DNA of 37,444 nt, taken from Schoenoplectus triqueter. Its lineage: Eukaryota > Streptophyta > Magnoliopsida > Poales > Cyperaceae. Position 1 is the first letter of the stretch. Each line of letters opens with the position of its first letter. The notes beneath the pieces were generated by a model, which did no database searches, was not told where the DNA came from, and saw nothing but the letters and a program-made list of their open reading frames with translations. The stretch covers positions 1 to 37,444 of the forward strand of contig CAXKVV010000496.1 of assembly GCA_964058805.1 (NCBI GenBank). The letters run 5' to 3'. Below, piece by piece: positions 33,239 through 37,444 of this stretch. The position numbers and the translations under genes were made by a program.

Positions 33239-34109
33239 ATGCATCGCCATCCCCTTTCCTCCACTCAATATTCTTCATCTAGCGCCGTCCAGCCAAGTAG
33301 CTACCTTCCGATTAAGTCGTGCCGAGACTGTGGGATAAGATTGTTGAGGCTTGTTAGCAATTCGACTTCAAATCCGAGAAAGGTGAACTATAAATGTTCT
33401 ACTAATAAATCGGTACATATTTATATATTCAATCAAATTTAGGGCTTTTAGGATTTTCTGAGAATTGACACTATTTTATACTGAAATTGATATGTGTATT
33501 CTATGTGTATGTACACTGTTTCAATTGGTATCGAATTTTGGAGAATTTCCTTTTTTTCATTTGGTACCGATACATTACTGTATATACATGTATTGTTTCT
33601 AAGTGGTACCTACTAATTGGTATCGTTTCATTGTACTGGTACTTACTAATTGGTATTGTTTCATGTACTGGTACCTACTAACTAGTGCTATTTTATTGTC
33701 GGGTACCTACTAACTGGTGCCGTTTCAAATGTTTTAACTGGTACTGTTTCAAATGTTTCAGTTAGTGTTGTCATTACATAAACTGATGCTGACATTGCAC
33801 CTGTCTCGTCTCTTCATTGGTATTGTTTCAACTGCCAAATTAGCACAACTAACAAGTGAATTTTCAATTATCTAATATGTGTTTTGGTTTCATCATGTAG
33901 AAGTTATCTAAGTATAATTTTTCATGTGGGATGACGAATATGAGATTTATCTTCATGAGACAAGAGTTAAGTTGCAGTAGTAGTTAGAATTCATACCGGT
34001 TTCAATTGTAGGAGCAGTTTCAGCTGCTAATTGGCCAAGCACTTTAGTAGCTAATTGGTCAGGCTCTTCAGCATCTAACTGTCCAGGCGCTTCAACAGCA
34101 GTGCTATGA
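33239..34109 (+). pseudogene. GRF-type zinc-finger protein gene, frameshifted, two exons
   Basis: Exon 1 (33239-33412) starts at ATG and encodes CRDCGIRLL, then SNPRKVNYKCS. This is the CxCG...NPxR..Y.C half of a GRF zinc finger (PF06839 type). A GT-AG intron follows (33413-33900). Exon 2 begins KLSKYN in frame, but the expected second half, FFMWDDEYEIYLHE, lies in the neighbouring frame from 33918. One T is missing from a T run. In that frame two adjacent TAG codons (33978-33983) interrupt the sequence, which then continues open to a TGA at 34107-34109. The tail contains a degenerate 24-bp tandem repeat (AANWPSTL, VANWSGSS, ASNCPGAS). Small GRF proteins are common in plant genomes and of unclear role. 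The neighbour is a convergent MuDR-like transposase remnant, so it may be that element's second gene. Confidence 0.6.
33604..33745 (+). repeat. Degenerate tandem repeat in the GRF intron
   Basis: Four to five units of about 33 bp, each built on TGGTACCTACTAATTGGTATCGTTTCA-like sequence, begin near 33604, 33637, 33668 and 33700. Scattered echoes (TTGGTATCG, TTGGTACCG) continue on either side. Confidence 0.75.
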
Positions 34110-34639
34110 GCATTGGATTTTTGATACAAGTACTATGTTATGTGCTTCAACTGCTGCAGTAGGATAAATTACCTTACAGACCCCAATACTTAATAAAATC
34201 GAAAACAGTGCATTAACAAAGCTACAGTGCATTCACATTTTTATAGTATTCACATGTAAAATTGAAAAGAACAGTGCATTATAAAAGCTTTGAAATTACC
34301 AGTATCTAGTTCTTGAAAAGAAAAATTATAAATAAGCCCAAAAAATTCATATAATCATATTTAAGTAGTTTCACCAGTACTTAGTACACAACTAGTTCTA
34401 ACAAATATCTACTCCTGCACCTTCTAATTGCTTCTCTTCCTACAAGTAATAAGTAAAGATATTATTAGTACATAACTAAGTTCTTGAGATTTCAAGCAAA
34501 AGATACAACAATACCTCTAATTAGTGTCAGTTCTTGGATTTAAAGCATCTTTGGGTTGTGATTCTTTGTTGATGACCAAACTGCTAACATCTCTTACATT
34601 GTTGTTTTTTTTTATTTTAACTCTAGAACACTGAGAATT
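34110..34639. other. Spacer between the convergent GRF and transposase remnants
   Basis: AT-rich, no coding frame. It would contain both 3' ends if the two genes belong to one element. Confidence 0.45.
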
Positions 34640-35533
34640 CATTTCTTTTTAGGCCTTCCAGCTGGTCTCTTCATAAATCAGTGGATGAACTTTGAACCCT
34701 GGATCAGATTTGACCCACTGTGATTTGTCGGTCATGGGTCTGTTTACTCCCACATATGCAACTCAAAATCTATCAATTGAGTAAAACTCATGCACATGAT
34801 CCTCCAGACGGGCTTAAATAGTAGAATATTTGTATTTTCCTATGAATATTTTCTTATCCGACTTCAATGTACTTACTTCAAACTCATTTTTAATAGCAAA
34901 ATATCTTAATGCCTTTCTAAAGGCATCTACATCAGAGAACAACGCATTGAGTTATATTTCGACATTTTGAGGGTCATATGCAATGGTAAGTCCACTATCG
35001 ACTGCATCATCTATAACTGGTTCTTTGTGCATATTATCATCTTTAAGATCAATGTGTCTCTTCTTGCACATTTCCCTCATCACCATCAACACCATAAATA
35101 TCCTCGTCATTGACTCTCAAATACTCATTAGGCTCCTCAAATTGTTCATGTCATCCTGAAATATTGCATCCCTGAGATATCTCTACTTGGCTTTCATTAC
35201 CAAGTGCAACGCTTAGTGTTGGTTGAGATGAAGTGCATGGATAATTGGGAGTTATATTGTCACATTTTGAGCTTCCATCTGAATCACAAATTACTATATA
35301 AAGTAAAAAAATTCTTTCCATTTGGTACATACTAAACATTTCAAATATTTATGACTCAGAAATTATTTCCACATCTCTACCTTTTTTTTGTCAAACATCC
35401 ATATTTTAGGCTTTTGACAGCTACCCCAAGCTATCTCCCCAGATAAGTCACTAAACATTTCATACAATGAAAATCTATCTGAATCCACCCTCCATTTCAA
35501 TTTCTTTCTCTTGATATATATCTTTCTACCGTC
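34640..35533 (-). pseudogene. MuDR/MULE-type transposase, internally deleted and decayed
   Basis: On the - strand, 35533-35363 encodes a 56-residue N-terminal block (DGRKIYIKRKKLKWRVD, then FSLYEMFSDLSGEIAWGS). An acidic stretch follows with several frame changes. 34927-34820 reads DAFRKALRYFAIKNEFEVS and LKSDKKIFIGKYKYS, the MuDR N-terminal DNA-binding domain (PF03108 type). Directly afterwards (34813 down) the frame continues with EDHVHEFYSIDRF, NRPMTDKSQWVKSDPGFKV and, after one frame change, KRPAGRPKKK. That is the C-terminal tail of MULE transposases with its AT-hook. The catalytic DDE core and SWIM zinc finger, normally between these parts, are missing, with a junction near 34814-34820. 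Stops and frameshifts show it is dead. The Mutator superfamily call is firm, the subfamily unknown. Confidence 0.75.
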
Positions 35534-35894
35534 ATTTTGTTTGTTAAGAAATCATTCAATCTTGATATCTATAATAAAATTCATTTCTGAATCAGACCTA
35601 CAAATTATATAATATTTTTTGTTAAGTTACCTACAACTAGCAAATTAGTTCATTCATTGAGTTATTTATACTACCTCTATTAAATCAATCTTCTGAACAA
35701 ACCGTTTGAAAATGCAACTGCAAAAGAATAAAATATTTTTTCTACCGAAAATATTATCAAATTGTGTAAACATTAGTTACTCACAAAATAAGTGATTATC
35801 AGAACAAATATAACAAATATCAGTTAATCACGAAATAATTATCAAATAACAATGAAGTGAGAAAAGGAACTGAAATTAATCAGAACACACATAA

Positions 35895-36037
35895 CCTGTT
35901 CGAACAGGATAGAAGACAGACTGAAGAAAGCACAGTGGTTGCCTGGGCCGGCGTGCACACGACTTGGTGACTGTGTGGCGACGATGTACCCCAGTGGCAG
36001 GTCGAACCCTAGTTCGAAGTCACCTGTTCGAACAGGT
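35895..36037. repeat. Two CCTGTTCGAACAGG palindromes
   Basis: Perfect 14-bp palindromes at 35895-35908 and 36023-36036; the second extends to 16 bp with A/T. They lie in the GC-richer leader upstream of the transposase remnant, 128 bp apart. Possible binding sites of the element's own protein; inferred. Confidence 0.8.
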
Positions 36038-36330
36038 CGACTGGAGGTCTCAAAGGCCAGTAATAAAACAAAGGTGTTAGGAAAAGTAATAGGCTATTTT
36101 GGTCTATACAAAAAGATCAGTAAATTTTGAATGAATTGATTTCGGTGCGGAGAGGAAGAGAGTAGAATGTGTTTGCTAGTATACAATGGCTAACAATAAT
36201 TTCTGAAATAATGTGGTTGTTAGTGGCGTAATGACAATTAAAATTACTTTAGGATGACATTATAGTAAGTGTTAATTTCGCGGTGACAATCAAATTAAAC
36301 ATTTTGGAATGGTATTTTGATAAATTTCCC
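36038..36330 (-). mobile_element. Right terminal region of the MuDR-like element
   Basis: The complement of 36330 downward begins GGGAAATTTATCAAAATACC, a sequence typical of Mutator-like terminal inverted repeats. The transposase remnant reads inward from it. No equivalent left end was found near 33100, where a GGACCGG-type repeat abuts, so the left end may be lost. Confidence 0.55.
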
Positions 36331-36516
36331 TTGTTTTTAATATTCCAGACTACATTTAACTTCTCATGGGTACATCCACTTAATTTAAAAATGTATAAAA
36401 TAAAATTACAATTATAGATGTGTTGTTTTTAATATTCCAGCCTACATTTAACTTCTCATGGGTACATCCACTTAATTTAAAAATGTATAAAATAAAAAAT
36501 ACAATTATAGATGTGT
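36331..36516 (+). repeat. 92-bp tandem duplication at the element border
   Basis: 36331-36422 is repeated at 36423-36516 with only a few differences (CCAGAC/CCAGCC and two extra A). The first copy begins exactly where the MuDR-like end finishes. Confidence 0.88.
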
Positions 36517-36549
36517 TTTTTATTCTATGTACGGAAATATATACAAATT

Positions 36550-36950
36550 TAGAGTAAAGCTAATAAAGTCATCAATGAGCTTAACTAAAAAAAATATAAC
36601 AGATTATCTTTAAATTTTGATTTATATTGTTCTATAAGTTTTTTATATCAAAATCTTATGGGATATTTTTTTGGAGTTTTTCAGTGCTTATTTTATTTTT
36701 ATTTTATTTTAAATTACCTACTTTCATATAAAAATGTTGAATATTTTATTAAAATTTTAGAGCTATCTTTAAAATCTAAAATAAATACTTCAAATTTTCA
36801 AAAAATAGATTTTTTTTGTATTCAATAAGGTTTTGATATAAATAATTTATTAAGCAATATAAATCAACATTTGAAGATGATTTGATATATTTTCAAATTA
36901 AGTTTATAGAAGGCCTATATGAGCTTAACCTCATGGTAGCCTCACTCCCA
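36550..36950. mobile_element. Foldback element, copy 3
   Basis: The left end GAGTAAAGCTA and the complement of the right end (GAGTGAGGCTA) are similar, followed by related GAGCTTAACT/GAGGTTAAGC words. The inner arms TATATCAAAATCTTATGGGAT and AATAAGGTTTTGATATAAATA are complementary. Flanks CAAATTTA and CAAATTTTA hint at an 8-9-bp target duplication, but this is not exact. Confidence 0.6.
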
Positions 36951-37444
36951 AATTTTAGTCAATTTAGAATCCAATTGTTTATTCATTATAATACCATTAA
37001 ACTTCTACTATTAATATATTAAACTATTTATCAAAGCTAAATGTATTTCAAATCGATCCAAATTTGATACTAGTATTCATTTAGAAATGTGCAACAAAAA
37101 TACAAATTTATTTTTATGAATTTCATGATATTTTTTAAGTATCAAGCACATGTCTATACAAATTGGTTGCATTCTATGAATACATTAAATTTAAAATAAT
37201 AATAGAAAACTTAAAAATAAAATGCGATGGATCATTCTAGTAGACCGTCATATCTAGAATTAAAATATTCTCAAGAATTCACAAATTATTGCTATTATTA
37301 TATTAGTTTTATGTATAGTGGTTGTGGTTACGTTGTAGCTATTTCTCACACATCATTATATGATTTTGATGTCTGTTATCTCAATTTAAGATGGGGGGAC
37401 AATTCTTTAAAATGAGATAAGAATCTATTTAATTTCATATCTAT
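36951..37444. other. AT-rich intergenic region, no feature recognised
   Basis: No coding frame with domain similarity and no repeat is visible up to the window edge. Confidence 0.5.

Noticed and set aside
36001..36020. GTCGAACCCTAGTTCGAAG as a tRNA T-arm
   Set aside because: The words are explained by the TTCGAA-containing leader of the MuDR-like element. No acceptor or anticodon stem can be formed around them.

Overview
The window is nuclear DNA of a flowering plant, very probably a eudicot. It is AT-rich, its two intact genes have plant-type GT-AG introns, both encode plant-specific transcription factors, and the rest is mostly decayed plant transposons. I cannot name the species from sequence alone.

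Two genes look intact. A WUSCHEL-related homeobox gene of the WOX11/WOX12 type lies on the + strand (5686-8011, three exons, 263 aa). A Cycling DOF Factor-type Dof gene lies on the - strand (21009-18709, two exons, 480 aa). WOX11/12 proteins are known for founder-cell and adventitious-root programmes. CDF proteins are known for photoperiodic control of CONSTANS/FT. Nothing here suggests that the two act together.

Layout: 1-716 is the 3' part of a Ty1/copia LTR with a palindrome-rich promoter. 717-5685 is AT-rich spacer with a GGGTCG-type repeat, a hAT MITE and a possible WOX promoter block with TCP-type sites. 5686-8011 is the WOX gene. 8340-9330 is a broken LINE on the - strand. 9480-9910 is a GGGT-rich repeat. 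10663-15579 is a 4.9-kb unit flanked by a 5-bp duplication, best read as one very long solo LTR of a - strand Ty3/gypsy-type element. A hAT-like element sits right beside it (15591-16370). 16605-18480 holds small repeats and spacer, 18480-21320 the CDF gene. 21640-33099 is almost all spacer and non-autonomous transposons, several with exact 8-bp target duplications.

The right end (about 33100-36330) holds a decayed MuDR/MULE-type element. A mudrA-like transposase remnant on the - strand keeps its N-terminal DNA-binding part and C-terminal tail but has lost the catalytic core. It converges on a + strand two-exon GRF-type zinc-finger gene that carries a frameshift and two TAG stops. This arrangement, the out-of-frame internal duplication in the CDF gene and the long solo LTR are the most interesting points in the window.
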